This document shows positions 17,121 to 26,834 of a stretch of 64,000 nucleotides of DNA, in pieces. The translations under genes and the position numbers were made by a program. The notes beneath the pieces were generated by a model, which was given only the letters and a program-made list of their open reading frames with translations, searched no databases and was not told the origin of the DNA. This stretch comes from Burkholderia territorii (GTDB lineage: Bacteria; Pseudomonadota; Gammaproteobacteria; Burkholderiales; Burkholderiaceae). Each line of letters begins with the position of its first letter. Position 1 is the first letter of the stretch. The stretch is from contig NZ_CADFEJ010000004.1 in assembly GCF_902833055.1 (NCBI RefSeq), positions 186,001 through 250,000 on the forward strand, in the 5' to 3' direction.

Positions 17121-17780
17121 ATGACGGTCATCGTGGTGGCGAATCCGAAGGGCGGCGTGGGGAAGAGCACGTTGTCCACCAATCTTGCCGGCTATTTCGC
17201 GGCGCAGGGCGCATGGGTGGCGCTCGCCGATCTGGACCGGCAGCAGTCCGCGCACGCGTGGCTCGACCTGCGGCCGGCCGGGCTGCCGGCGATCGAGGCG
17301 TGGGAGCTCGATCCGGACGCGTCGTCGAAGCCGCCGCGCGGCCTCGAATATGCGGTGATCGATACGCCGGCCGGGCTGCACGGCAACCGGCTCAACGTCG
17401 CGCTCCAGCTTGCCGACAAGGTGATCGTGCCGTTGCAGCCGTCGATGTTCGATATTCTCGCGACCCAGCAGTTTCTCGAGCGCCTGGCCAGCGAGAAGGC
17501 CGTGCGCAAGGGCAGCGTCGAGGTCGGGATCGTCGGGATGCGGGTCGACGCGCGCACGCGCTCGTCCGACCAGCTGCACCGTTTCGTCGAAGGGCTCGGC
17601 CTGCCGGTGCTCGGCTACGTGCGCGACACGCAGAATTACGTGCAGATCGCCGCGCACGGCCTGACGCTGTGGGACGTCGCGAAAAGCCGCGTCGAGAAGG
17701 ATCTCGAACAGTGGCGGCCGATCGTCGAATGGGCCGAGCGTCGCGCGCCGAAGGCGGAGAAGGTCGCGAAGGCGTCTTGA
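17121..17780 (+). CDS. ParA-family ATPase, orphan
   Basis: This is a 219-residue deviant Walker-type ATPase. The N-terminus MTVIVVANPKGGVGKSTLST carries the signature-lysine Walker A loop, followed by ALADLDRQQSAHAWL and the Walker B-like VIDTPAGLHG near residue 80. ParA/MinD proteins position DNA, protein clusters or cell-pole complexes. No ParB, centromere-like repeat or known cargo gene adjoins it, so the cargo is unknown. GGGGGAA precedes the start closely. It is much shorter than chromosomal ParA and resembles the small orphan class. Convergent with panD. Confidence 0.85.
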   Translation: MTVIVVANPKGGVGKSTLSTNLAGYFAAQGAWVALADLDRQQSAHAWLDLRPAGLPAIEAWELDPDASSKPPRGLEYAVIDTPAGLHGNRLNVALQLADKVIVPLQPSMFDILATQQFLERLASEKAVRKGSVEVGIVGMRVDARTRSSDQLHRFVEGLGLPVLGYVRDTQNYVQIAAHGLTLWDVAKSRVEKDLEQWRPIVEWAERRAPKAEKVAKAS

Positions 17781-17825
17781 TCGCTGATGGCCGGACACCC
17801 GGCGATGCGGTTACGCCAGGGTGAA

Positions 17826-17872
17826 TGAAGAAGGGCCTGATCCGGCATCGTGCCGGAGCAGGCCCTTCTTGC
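17826..17872. terminator. Bidirectional terminator between parA-like gene and panD
   Basis: A 12-bp outer stem (AAGAAGGGCCTG with CAGGCCCTTCTT) and an inner TCCGGCA/TGCCGGA stem form one long hairpin in the convergent gap. Its base is A/T-rich on both sides. Confidence 0.85.
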
Positions 17873-17960
17873 ATATGCGGGCGCGGCGCCGGCCGTCACG
17901 GCGCACGAGCACGCCGACGCAACGGCCCGGCGCATCGCGACACGCCGGATGCCGCGCGGA

Positions 17961-18347
17961 TCAGGTCCAGCTCTGCGTCGGCACGTGATCGCGGTGGCCC
18001 TTGATCTTGTTGCCCTCGTCGATGAACACGAGCTTCGGCTTCCACCCGGCCTGCAGTTCGGCTTCGTCGACCATCGCGAACGCCGCGATGATCACCAGAT
18101 CGCCCAGTTGAGCGCGGCGCGCGGCCGAGCCGTTCAGCGAAATCATCCCGCTGCCGCGCTCGCCCTTGATCGCATACGTCGAGAAGCGCTCGCCGTTGTT
18201 GATGTTCCAGATGTCGATCCGTTCGTTCTCGATGAGGCCCGCCGCTTCGAGCAGGTCTTCGTCGATCGCGCACGAGCCTTCGTAATGCAGCTCGCAGTGC
18301 GTGACGGCCGCGCGGTGGATCTTCGATTTGAGCATGTGGCGCTGCAT
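17961..18347 (-). CDS. panD: Aspartate 1-decarboxylase precursor
   Basis: PanD makes beta-alanine from aspartate for pantothenate and coenzyme A. The proenzyme cleaves itself between Gly and Ser in HYEGSCAID (residues 21-29 here) to form the pyruvoyl cofactor; this site is intact. The length of 128 residues, and the later [20 protein letters not shown] and [11 protein letters not shown], match the family. It lies 41 bases after panC on the same strand, so the pantothenate pair is probably one transcript. Confidence 0.97.
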   Translation of the reverse strand: MQRHMLKSKIHRAAVTHCELHYEGSCAIDEDLLEAAGLIENERIDIWNINNGERFSTYAIKGERGSGMISLNGSAARRAQLGDLVIIAAFAMVDEAELQAGWKPKLVFIDEGNKIKGHRDHVPTQSWT

Positions 18348-18388
18348 GGTATCTCCGTGATGCGTGAGAGGCGAGGGCGGGCGGCCCG

Positions 18389-19392
<1,004 letters not shown>

Positions 19393-19485
19393 ATGCGGGC
19401 GCGCCGCGAGCGGGCCGCGCTGGCGCGGCCGGCGGCGGGATGCGATGTCTTTCGGTGTGCGGGATGGCGGGCGCGGTGGCGCGCG

Positions 19486-20358
19486 TTACGCCGGCAGGTA
19501 GGCGAGGCGCACGTAGATCGGCGCGAACGGTTCGGCCTGCGTGATCTCGACGAGCGATTCGCGCGCGAGTTCGAGCATCGCGATGAAGTTCACGACGACG
19601 ACCGGCACGCCGCGCGACGTGTCGAACAGCTCGGCGAACTCCATGAAGCGTGCGTTCTGCAGCCGGCGCAGGATCAGGCTCATGTGCTCGCGTACCGACA
19701 GCTCCTCGCGGGAGATCTTGTGATGCTGGACGAGCTTCGCGCGCTTGAGCACGTCGGCCCATGCGGCGCGCAGGTCGTCCGAATTGACGTCCGGGAAGCG
19801 CGGCGTGATGCTCTGCTCGATGTAGACCTCGGCGCGCAGGAAGTCGCGGCCGAGCTGCGGCAACTGGTCGAGGCGTTGCGCGGCGAGCTTCATCTGCTCG
19901 TATTCGAGCAGGCGGCGCACGAGTTCCGCGCGCGGATCCTCGGCTTCCTCGCCGGTATCGGCCTTCTTGACCGGCAGCAGCATGCGCGACTTGATCTCGA
20001 TCAGCATCGCGGCCATCAGCAGGTATTCGGCCGCCAGCTCGAGGTTCGACGTGCGGATCTGGTCGACGTAGCCCAGATATTGCGCGGTGACCTGCGCCAT
20101 CGGGATGTCGAGCACGTTGAAGTTCTGCTTGCGGATCAGGTACAGCAGCAGGTCGAGCGGGCCTTCGAACGTCTCGAGAAACACCTCGAGCGCATCGGGC
20201 GGGATGTAGAGATCCTGCGGCAGCTTGAAGAGCGGCTCGCCGTACAGGCGTGCGAACGCCGCGACACCGTCGACGGTGTCGGGCGTCGAATCGGCGCCCG
20301 CGGGCGCGGCGATCGCGTCGTCCTGCCGGGCGGCGCTGGCCTCGTCGGCGGCGCTCAC
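19486..20358 (-). CDS. scpA: Segregation and condensation protein A
   Basis: ScpA is the kleisin that bridges the SMC dimer in bacterial condensin. The 290-residue protein has a variable acidic N-terminus of about 45 residues. The kleisin core follows with [21 protein letters not shown] near residue 70, [21 protein letters not shown] near 105, a central helical region, and the C-terminal winged helix ([19 protein letters not shown] near 225). scpB is not adjacent in this window. It follows the DUF3460 gene by 4 bases. Confidence 0.94.
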   Translation of the reverse strand: MSAADEASAARQDDAIAAPAGADSTPDTVDGVAAFARLYGEPLFKLPQDLYIPPDALEVFLETFEGPLDLLLYLIRKQNFNVLDIPMAQVTAQYLGYVDQIRTSNLELAAEYLLMAAMLIEIKSRMLLPVKKADTGEEAEDPRAELVRRLLEYEQMKLAAQRLDQLPQLGRDFLRAEVYIEQSITPRFPDVNSDDLRAAWADVLKRAKLVQHHKISREELSVREHMSLILRRLQNARFMEFAELFDTSRGVPVVVVNFIAMLELARESLVEITQAEPFAPIYVRLAYLPA

Positions 20359-20362
20359 GTCG

Positions 20363-20551
20363 TCAGAAGTTCTGGTAGTAGACGTACGGCGTTTGCTTCA
20401 CGCGCGATTCCTGCTGCTCGGCGCGCTCGTCGAGGTCGATCGGCTGCTTGTCCCACAGCAGCGAACGGCCCTTGCGCTGCTCTTCTTCGAGCGTCGGCTT
20501 CTGTTGCTTGAGCTGGTTCAGGAATTGCGTGACGTCGGACTGGTACGGCAT
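20363..20551 (-). CDS. DUF3460 family small protein
   Basis: This is a 62-residue protein, MPYQSDVTQFLNQLKQQKPT at the start and VKQTPYVYYQNF at the end, mostly helical and charged. Small DUF3460 proteins are found in beta-proteobacteria beside scpA and the pan genes, and no activity is known to me. The four-base gap to scpA indicates co-transcription and likely translational coupling. Confidence 0.85.
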   Translation of the reverse strand: MPYQSDVTQFLNQLKQQKPTLEEEQRKGRSLLWDKQPIDLDERAEQQESRVKQTPYVYYQNF

Positions 20552-20805
20552 GGCTTTGCTTTCCGTTTCGGGCGGCGCACGATGCGCCGGGTTCGCGATG
20601 GCGGGATTTTACCGCATCGCGGGGAACAGCCGGCGGCAATCGCGCGTCGAATCCGCTGGCCGGCACCCACGGCGCGACCGGCCGGGCCCGCGCGCGCCTC
20701 GTTGCGTCCAGGCATCAAAGCGGCACCCGTGCGGGCAGGGCCGCCGCCCTGTGGTCAAATACGGGGTTTTCCACACAATCACGACAACCGAGGGCGAGGT
20801 CATAG

Positions 20806-22632
20806 TTGGCGGGTCAGGTGAACCAGCAGGCACATACGGCGCACGAAGCGAGCCCGCGCGGGCCGCGCGCCCCCGCTCGGCGCGCGCGGCGCGGCGCCGC
20901 CGCGGCGGCCCGGGCAGCCCTCGCGGGTTGCCTCGCCGCGTTCGTCGCGCTGCCGGCCTACGCGAAGTACGACGTCGAGATCGACGCGCCGCGCGCGATC
21001 CGCAAGCTTCTCAACGCCCATCTCGACATCGCGCGTTTCGCGAAGCGCGACGACATCAGCGACGACCAGTTCGACTTCCTCGTGACCGCCACCCCGCAGC
21101 AGGTGCGCGACCTGACCGCGACGGCCGGCTATTTCTCGCCGGTCGTGCGCACCGACGTGCGCACGCGCGACGGCAAACGCGACGTGCGGGTCGCCGTCGA
21201 TCCGGGGCCGCAGACCGTCGTGTCGACGGTCGACCTGGCGTTCAAGGGCCCGGTCGGCACCGAGGATCCGAAGCAGGAGGCCGCGACCCGCTTCGCGTTT
21301 TCGCTGAAGCCGGGCGATCCGTTTACGCAGTCCGACTGGGACGGCGCGAAGAGCGCGGCGCTCAGGCAACTGCAGTCGCGCCGCTACCTAGGCGCGAAGA
21401 TCGCGTCGTCGGAGGCGCGCATCGATCCGCGCACGCAACGCGCGACGCTGGCCGTCACGTTCGACAGCGGCCCGACATTCACGATCGGCAAGGTCGACGT
21501 CGACGGCGTGCGCCGCTACCCGGAATGGATCGTCACGAACGTCAATCCGCTGTCCGAAGGCGAGATCTACGACGTGCAGCGGATCACCGAGCTGCAGCGG
21601 CAGCTGCAGAACACGCCGTACTACGCGAGCGTCGCGATCGACGTCGGCGACGATACGGCCAAGCCCGAGCGCACGCCCGTGCACGTGAAGGTCAGCGAGT
21701 TTCCGTACAACAGCATTCGCGGCGGCGTCGGCTATGCGACCGACACGGGCCCGCACGTGCAGGGCTCCTACACGTATCTCGACACGTTCGGCGCCGCGTG
21801 GCCGCTCACTGTCTCGGGCCGGCTCGACCAGATCCAGCAGTACGGCCAGGTCCAGCTGTCGATGCCGCCCGGCGAGAAAGGGTGGACCAACAGCGTGCTC
21901 GCGTCGTACACGAACACCAACGTGTCGGACACGCGCATCTACAGTGCGCGGGTCGGCGCGCAGCGCACGCGCACCGGTCAGTTCATCGACTACGCATACT
22001 CGCTGATGTTCTACCAGGACCGGCTCGACCAGAATGGCGCGGGCCCGACCACGAGCCGCGCGCTGGTGCCGCAGTGGGCATGGACGCGCCGCAACGTCGA
22101 CGATCCGCTGTTCCCGCGCTCGGGCAACCTGATCCACGCCGAGGCCGGCTTCGCGATCAAGGGCGTGCTGACCGACCAGACCTTCATCCGCGGTTACGCA
22201 CGCGGCCAGCAGTACCTGCCGGTCGGCAAGCGCGACCTGTTCGTGTTCCGCGCGGAGCTCGGCGGCGTGTTCACGAGCGGAAGCTCGAACGGCGTGCCGG
22301 CGTCGCTGCTGTTCCGCGCGGGCGGCTCGAACTCGGTGCGCGGCTACGGCTACCAGAGCATCGGCAACAGCGTCGACGGCTCCGTGCTGCCGACCAAGTA
22401 CCTGGTGACGGGCACCGCCGAATACCAGCACTGGTTCAACCGCGACTGGGGCGCCGCGACCTTCTTCGACATCGGGACCGCGACCGATGCGTGGGGCGAG
22501 CGCGTGTTTTATCCGGGTGTCGGCATCGGCGCGCGCTGGCGCAGCCCCGTCGGCCCGATCAACGTCGACGTCGCGTACGGACTGCGCAACCATAGCGTGC
22601 GCCCGTACCTGACGCTCGGCATCGCTTTCTGA
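20806..22632 (+). CDS. tamA: Outer-membrane autotransporter assembly protein TamA (Omp85 family)
   Basis: TamA is the outer-membrane subunit of the translocation and assembly module. A basic N-terminus and hydrophobic stretch end in LPAYAK near residue 53, which predicts a signal peptide. POTRA-type repeats cover about 60-300. The beta barrel fills the rest and contains the Omp85 motif GGSNSVRGYGYQSIG near 505 and the terminal TLGIAF. The start is a TTG at 20806 with GAGG seven bases upstream; a GTG at 20818 is the alternative. tamB follows after 28 bases, the usual pairing. Confidence 0.93.
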   Translation: MAGQVNQQAHTAHEASPRGPRAPARRARRGAAAAARAALAGCLAAFVALPAYAKYDVEIDAPRAIRKLLNAHLDIARFAKRDDISDDQFDFLVTATPQQVRDLTATAGYFSPVVRTDVRTRDGKRDVRVAVDPGPQTVVSTVDLAFKGPVGTEDPKQEAATRFAFSLKPGDPFTQSDWDGAKSAALRQLQSRRYLGAKIASSEARIDPRTQRATLAVTFDSGPTFTIGKVDVDGVRRYPEWIVTNVNPLSEGEIYDVQRITELQRQLQNTPYYASVAIDVGDDTAKPERTPVHVKVSEFPYNSIRGGVGYATDTGPHVQGSYTYLDTFGAAWPLTVSGRLDQIQQYGQVQLSMPPGEKGWTNSVLASYTNTNVSDTRIYSARVGAQRTRTGQFIDYAYSLMFYQDRLDQNGAGPTTSRALVPQWAWTRRNVDDPLFPRSGNLIHAEAGFAIKGVLTDQTFIRGYARGQQYLPVGKRDLFVFRAELGGVFTSGSSNGVPASLLFRAGGSNSVRGYGYQSIGNSVDGSVLPTKYLVTGTAEYQHWFNRDWGAATFFDIGTATDAWGERVFYPGVGIGARWRSPVGPINVDVAYGLRNHSVRPYLTLGIAF

Positions 22633-22660
22633 ACGTGTTGCACCCGCCACGACGAACCGC

Positions 22661-25600
22661 ATGACGAAGGATCCGAACGACACGCCGCCGCCTCACGACC
22701 CGGACGCCCCCGAGCGCGCGCCCGACGCGCCGCAGCCCGCGCCGCGCCGCGCGCGTGCGGGCCGGATCGTCGCGTGGACGCTCGTGACGATCGTGCTGCT
22801 CGCCGTGCTTGCAGCCGGGCTCGTACTGGCCGCGGCGACGACCGAGCGCGGCACGCGGCTGGCGTGGCAGACCGCCGTGCGCGTGCTGGGCGGCCGGCTG
22901 ACCGGCACGCTGGACGGCGGCGCGCTGGCGACGGGCGTGCGGCTGCGCGGCTTCGCGTGGACGAGCCCCGGCGGCGCCGGCACCGAAGTGCGGATCGACC
23001 GGCTCGACGGCCGCTGGGCGCTGACCCGCGCGCCGTGGCGGCTGACCGTCGACTACCTTCGCGCGGGCACGGTCGACGTGCGGATCGCGCCGGGTCCGTC
23101 GACGCCGTCCACGACGCCGCAGGACCTGAGCCTGCCGCTGCAGTTGCGGATCGACGACCTGCGCGTCGATCACCTGGCGATTCACGAAGGCGGCTCGACG
23201 ACGCAGCTCGACCATCTCGCGCTGAGCGGTCGCAGCGACGGCCGTCACCATGAGCTTGCACTCGACGGCGTCGACACGCCGTACGGCGCGCTGACCGCGC
23301 GCGCGAACCTCGACGGCGTGAAGCCGTTCGCGCTGACGGGCACCGCGACCTACGCGGGCAAGCTCGCCGACGAACCGGTGAATGCGAGCGCGAACGTATC
23401 GGGCTCGCTCGAAGCGCTCGTCGCCGACGTCACCGCGAGCGGGATGAAGCTGAACGGGCGTGCGCACGTCGAGGCCGCGCCGTTCGGCGCGGTGCCGCTC
23501 ACCCGCGCGTCGCTTGCGTTCGATCACGTGAACCCGCAGGCGATCTCGCCCGGCGCGCCGGCCGCCGATCTCGCGGTGCGCGCGGAGCTGGCGCCCGTGA
23601 CCGCGCCGGCCAAAGGATTCGCGGTGACCGGCCCGGTGTCGATCGTCAATGCGAAGCCCGGCACGCTCGGCGAGCATCTGCTGCCGGTCGTCGACGCACA
23701 TGCGACCGTCAATCTCGATGCACACGCGCAGCGGATCGACGGCCTCGCGCTGAAGCTGATCCGCGACGGCAACGTGACCGGCGGCGGCACGCTGACCGGC
23801 GGCAAGGGCCGCTTCGACCTGAAGGTCGCGAACCTCGATCTCAACGCGTTCGTCGTCGAGTTGCGGCCGATGCGCCTCGGCGGCCCGCTCGGCGTGACGC
23901 TCGCCGGCGATGCGACGACCGTCGACTTCGATCTGAACGATCCGAAGCTGGCGCTCGGCGCGCGCGCGAAGGTCGCGCTGACGCAGCAGCAGACGGTGCT
24001 GACCGATGCGCGCGTGACGGCTGGCAAGGGCCGGATCGACCTGACCGGCGTGTTCCGCCACGACGCGCATTCGAGCTACGACGCGAAGGCGACGCTGACC
24101 GCGTTCGATCCGCTGCTGCTGGCCGCGATGAGCGCGCCGGGCGCGGGCGGCGGCAAGCCGGCCGCCAAAACGGCGAAGGCAACGGCGAAGGCGCCGGCCC
24201 GGCGCGGCGAGACGCGCGTATCGGGCACGTTGACGGCCTCCGGTGCGTTCGCGCCGCAAATGTCGACGAAGGCGACCTTCAAGCTCGGCGACAGCCTCTA
24301 CGACGGCGTGCCGCTGACCGGCGCCGGCGTCGTGCAGCTCGTCGGCGCGCGGATCCTGCCGAGCAACGCGAACCTGTCGATCGCGGGCAACCATGTCGAG
24401 CTGCGCGGCAGTTTCGGCGCGCCGGGCGACCGGCTGCGCTTCGTCGTCGACGCGCCCGAGCTCGATCGACTCGGCTTCGGCGTGCAGGGGCTCGTGCAGG
24501 CGCAGGGCGAGCTGACCGGCAGCTTCGCGCATCCGAACGTGACGGGCACCTACAAGGCCCAGCACGTCGTGGTGGGCTCGAACCGGATCGGTGCCGCGCA
24601 GGGGCGCGCCGACATCCGCGACGGCGCGCACGGCGCGCTCGTATTCACGACCGACGCGACCGACATCGCGCTCGGCTCGCTGCAATTGAAATCGCTGCGC
24701 GCGAACCTCGACGGCACGCGCGCGAAGCACACGCTCGACGCGTCGGCGCTCGGGGCGGCCGACGGCCGCGTGATCGACCTGACGCTCGCGGCGAACGGTG
24801 GCGTGATCGAGAACCGCGACGGGATGCGCTGGGACGGTACCGTCACGCGCCTCGCGAACCGCGGCACGCCGGCGGTGGCGCTCCAGTCGCCGCTCGCCGT
24901 GTCGGCTGGCGCCGGCCGCGTGACGCTCGGCGCGACGCGGCTCACGCTCGAGGGCGCGGAGATCGACCTGAAGTCGTTCGTGTTCGATCACGGCCAGATG
25001 CGCTCGGCAGGCGCCGTGCGCGGCGCGTCGGTCGCGCGCTTCCTCGAGATCCGCCAGGAGCTGACGGGCCAGCGGCCGCCGGTGCGCACCGACGTCGTGC
25101 TCGATGCCGACTGGGATTTCTCGCTCGGCGCGAACGCGACGGGTTACGTGCAGGTGAAGCGGCGCGGCGGCGACGTGACGATCGAGACCGGCCGCGGCAT
25201 CGCGTCGCTTGGCCTGACCGACCTGTCGGCGCGCGCGAGCTTTGCGCCCGGCAACCGGCTCAACGTGGTGGCGCTCGCGAAGGCGAACCGGGTCGGCACG
25301 CTCGATGCGAACGTCACCGTGCCGTTCGCGCTGCGCGACGGCGTGTTCGGCGTCGTCGACGACGGCCCGCTCGCCGGCCGCATCGACGCCGACATCCCGT
25401 CGCTGAAGGCGACCGGCAACCTGTTCGGGCCGAGCTACCTGCTCGGCGGGCGCGCGGCGCTGAAGCTGACGATCGCGGGCACGCCGGTGAAGCCGAACGT
25501 GTCGGGGATGCTGACGGGAGATGACCTGTCCGCGACGCTCGTCGACCAGGGCGTGCAGCTGAAGGACGGCATCGTGCGCGTGAAGCTCGCGGAGAACCTC

Positions 25601-26701
25601 GTCGAATTCCAGCAGGTCGAGTTCCACGGCGGCGACGGCACGTTGCGCGCGATCGGCCGCGTGCGTCTCGACGGCGAGGCGCCGGACCTGACCGCGAGCA
25701 TCGTCGCGGACAAGCTCGAACTGTTCGCGGCGCCCGATCGCAAGCTGTCGCTGTCGGGCAAGGCGACCGTCGCGAACGACGGGCCGCGCGGCGCGCTGTC
25801 GATCGACGGCAAGTTCGTCGTGGATCGTGCGTTGTTCGACCTGCCGGAGGACGCGGCGCCGCACTTGTCCGACGACGTCGTCGTGGTGCGCCCGGACGGG
25901 ACGGTGCGCGGCGAGACGCCCACCGGCACGGCGGTCGCGAAGCCGCAGAAGGTCGACAACAAGCCGGCACCGTCGCTCGCGCCGCGCGCGAACATCGACA
26001 TCGGCCTCGGCAACAACTTCCGCTTCAAGGGGCACGGCGCGGATCTCGGGCTGCGCGGCACGATCACCGTGATGAGCGCGCCGGGCGTGCCGCTGCGCGC
26101 GGTCGGCAACGTGCGCGTGACCGAAGGGTCCACGTATACGTCGTTCGGCCGCAAGCTCGCGGTCGAGAACGGCTTCTTCACGTTCAACGGCCCCGTGTCG
26201 AATCCGGGCGTGAACATTCTCGCGATGCGGCGCAACCAGGAGGTCGAGGCCGGCGTGCAGGTCACCGGCACGATCCAGGCGCTGACGGTCAAGCTGGTGT
26301 CGGAGCCGAACGTCACCGACAACGAAAAACTGTCGTGGCTGCTGTTCGGGCACGGCACCGACCAGGGCAACAACGTCGGCCAGCAGGGCACGATGACGGC
26401 GGCGCTCGCGCTGCTGGGCAGCGTGACCGGCAAGCGTGTCGCGCAGACCTTCGGGCTCGACGAATTCTCGATCGGCCGCAGCGATGTCGGGCTGACCGAT
26501 CCGCAGGTCATCCAGGTGTCGAAGGCGATCAACGAACGCTTCGTGCTCGGCTTCGAGCAGGGCCTGCAGTCGGCGAGCAACGCGTTCAAGGCGACGATCA
26601 ACCTGACGCGCTTCTGGTCGGTGTCCGCATACGGCGGCACGTTCCAGGGCGTCGACCTAAACTACACGCGGCGCTTCGATCGCTGGTTCAGCCAGCGGTG
26701 A
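22661..26701 (+). CDS. tamB: Translocation and assembly module protein TamB
   Basis: This is a 1346-residue AsmA-like protein that spans the periplasm and partners TamA. It may also carry phospholipids to the outer membrane. After a basic, proline-rich cytoplasmic start, one membrane anchor is visible at about residues 32-55 (RIVAWTLVTIVLLAVLAAGL). A very long beta-rich repeat region follows. The conserved C-terminal TamB domain includes TSFGRKLAVENGFFTFNGPV near 1160 and ends with YTRRFDRWFSQR. The length is typical. A short Lys/Ala/Pro-rich insert lies near residue 500 (PAAKTAKATAKAPARRGETR). Confidence 0.95.
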   Translation: MTKDPNDTPPPHDPDAPERAPDAPQPAPRRARAGRIVAWTLVTIVLLAVLAAGLVLAAATTERGTRLAWQTAVRVLGGRLTGTLDGGALATGVRLRGFAWTSPGGAGTEVRIDRLDGRWALTRAPWRLTVDYLRAGTVDVRIAPGPSTPSTTPQDLSLPLQLRIDDLRVDHLAIHEGGSTTQLDHLALSGRSDGRHHELALDGVDTPYGALTARANLDGVKPFALTGTATYAGKLADEPVNASANVSGSLEALVADVTASGMKLNGRAHVEAAPFGAVPLTRASLAFDHVNPQAISPGAPAADLAVRAELAPVTAPAKGFAVTGPVSIVNAKPGTLGEHLLPVVDAHATVNLDAHAQRIDGLALKLIRDGNVTGGGTLTGGKGRFDLKVANLDLNAFVVELRPMRLGGPLGVTLAGDATTVDFDLNDPKLALGARAKVALTQQQTVLTDARVTAGKGRIDLTGVFRHDAHSSYDAKATLTAFDPLLLAAMSAPGAGGGKPAAKTAKATAKAPARRGETRVSGTLTASGAFAPQMSTKATFKLGDSLYDGVPLTGAGVVQLVGARILPSNANLSIAGNHVELRGSFGAPGDRLRFVVDAPELDRLGFGVQGLVQAQGELTGSFAHPNVTGTYKAQHVVVGSNRIGAAQGRADIRDGAHGALVFTTDATDIALGSLQLKSLRANLDGTRAKHTLDASALGAADGRVIDLTLAANGGVIENRDGMRWDGTVTRLANRGTPAVALQSPLAVSAGAGRVTLGATRLTLEGAEIDLKSFVFDHGQMRSAGAVRGASVARFLEIRQELTGQRPPVRTDVVLDADWDFSLGANATGYVQVKRRGGDVTIETGRGIASLGLTDLSARASFAPGNRLNVVALAKANRVGTLDANVTVPFALRDGVFGVVDDGPLAGRIDADIPSLKATGNLFGPSYLLGGRAALKLTIAGTPVKPNVSGMLTGDDLSATLVDQGVQLKDGIVRVKLAENLVEFQQVEFHGGDGTLRAIGRVRLDGEAPDLTASIVADKLELFAAPDRKLSLSGKATVANDGPRGALSIDGKFVVDRALFDLPEDAAPHLSDDVVVVRPDGTVRGETPTGTAVAKPQKVDNKPAPSLAPRANIDIGLGNNFRFKGHGADLGLRGTITVMSAPGVPLRAVGNVRVTEGSTYTSFGRKLAVENGFFTFNGPVSNPGVNILAMRRNQEVEAGVQVTGTIQALTVKLVSEPNVTDNEKLSWLLFGHGTDQGNNVGQQGTMTAALALLGSVTGKRVAQTFGLDEFSIGRSDVGLTDPQVIQVSKAINERFVLGFEQGLQSASNAFKATINLTRFWSVSAYGGTFQGVDLNYTRRFDRWFSQR

Positions 26702-26774
26702 CGCTGCCGTACGCCGGCACGCGCCGGGTTCGTCGTCGTCGCTCGCATCGCTTTCCGTCGGCCCGGTGCGGGCA

Positions 26775-26806
26775 TAAAAAAACCCCGCACGCGATCGGTG
26801 CGGGGT
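26775..26806 (-). terminator. Terminator of metG
   Basis: ACCCCGCAC and GTGCGGGGT pair at 26782-26806 with a 7-base loop. The minus-strand transcript then runs into seven T residues, so it stops metG and may also help end tamB. Confidence 0.92.
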
Positions 26807-26834
26807 GTCTCGTGCAAGCGGCCGTGCGTGCGGC

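Noticed and set aside
22559..26353. Open frame of over 1200 codons on the strand opposite tamB
   Set aside because: Its composition is Arg/Ala/His-rich with no domain. It is the mirror of the strongly GC-biased third positions of tamB and has no ribosome binding site.
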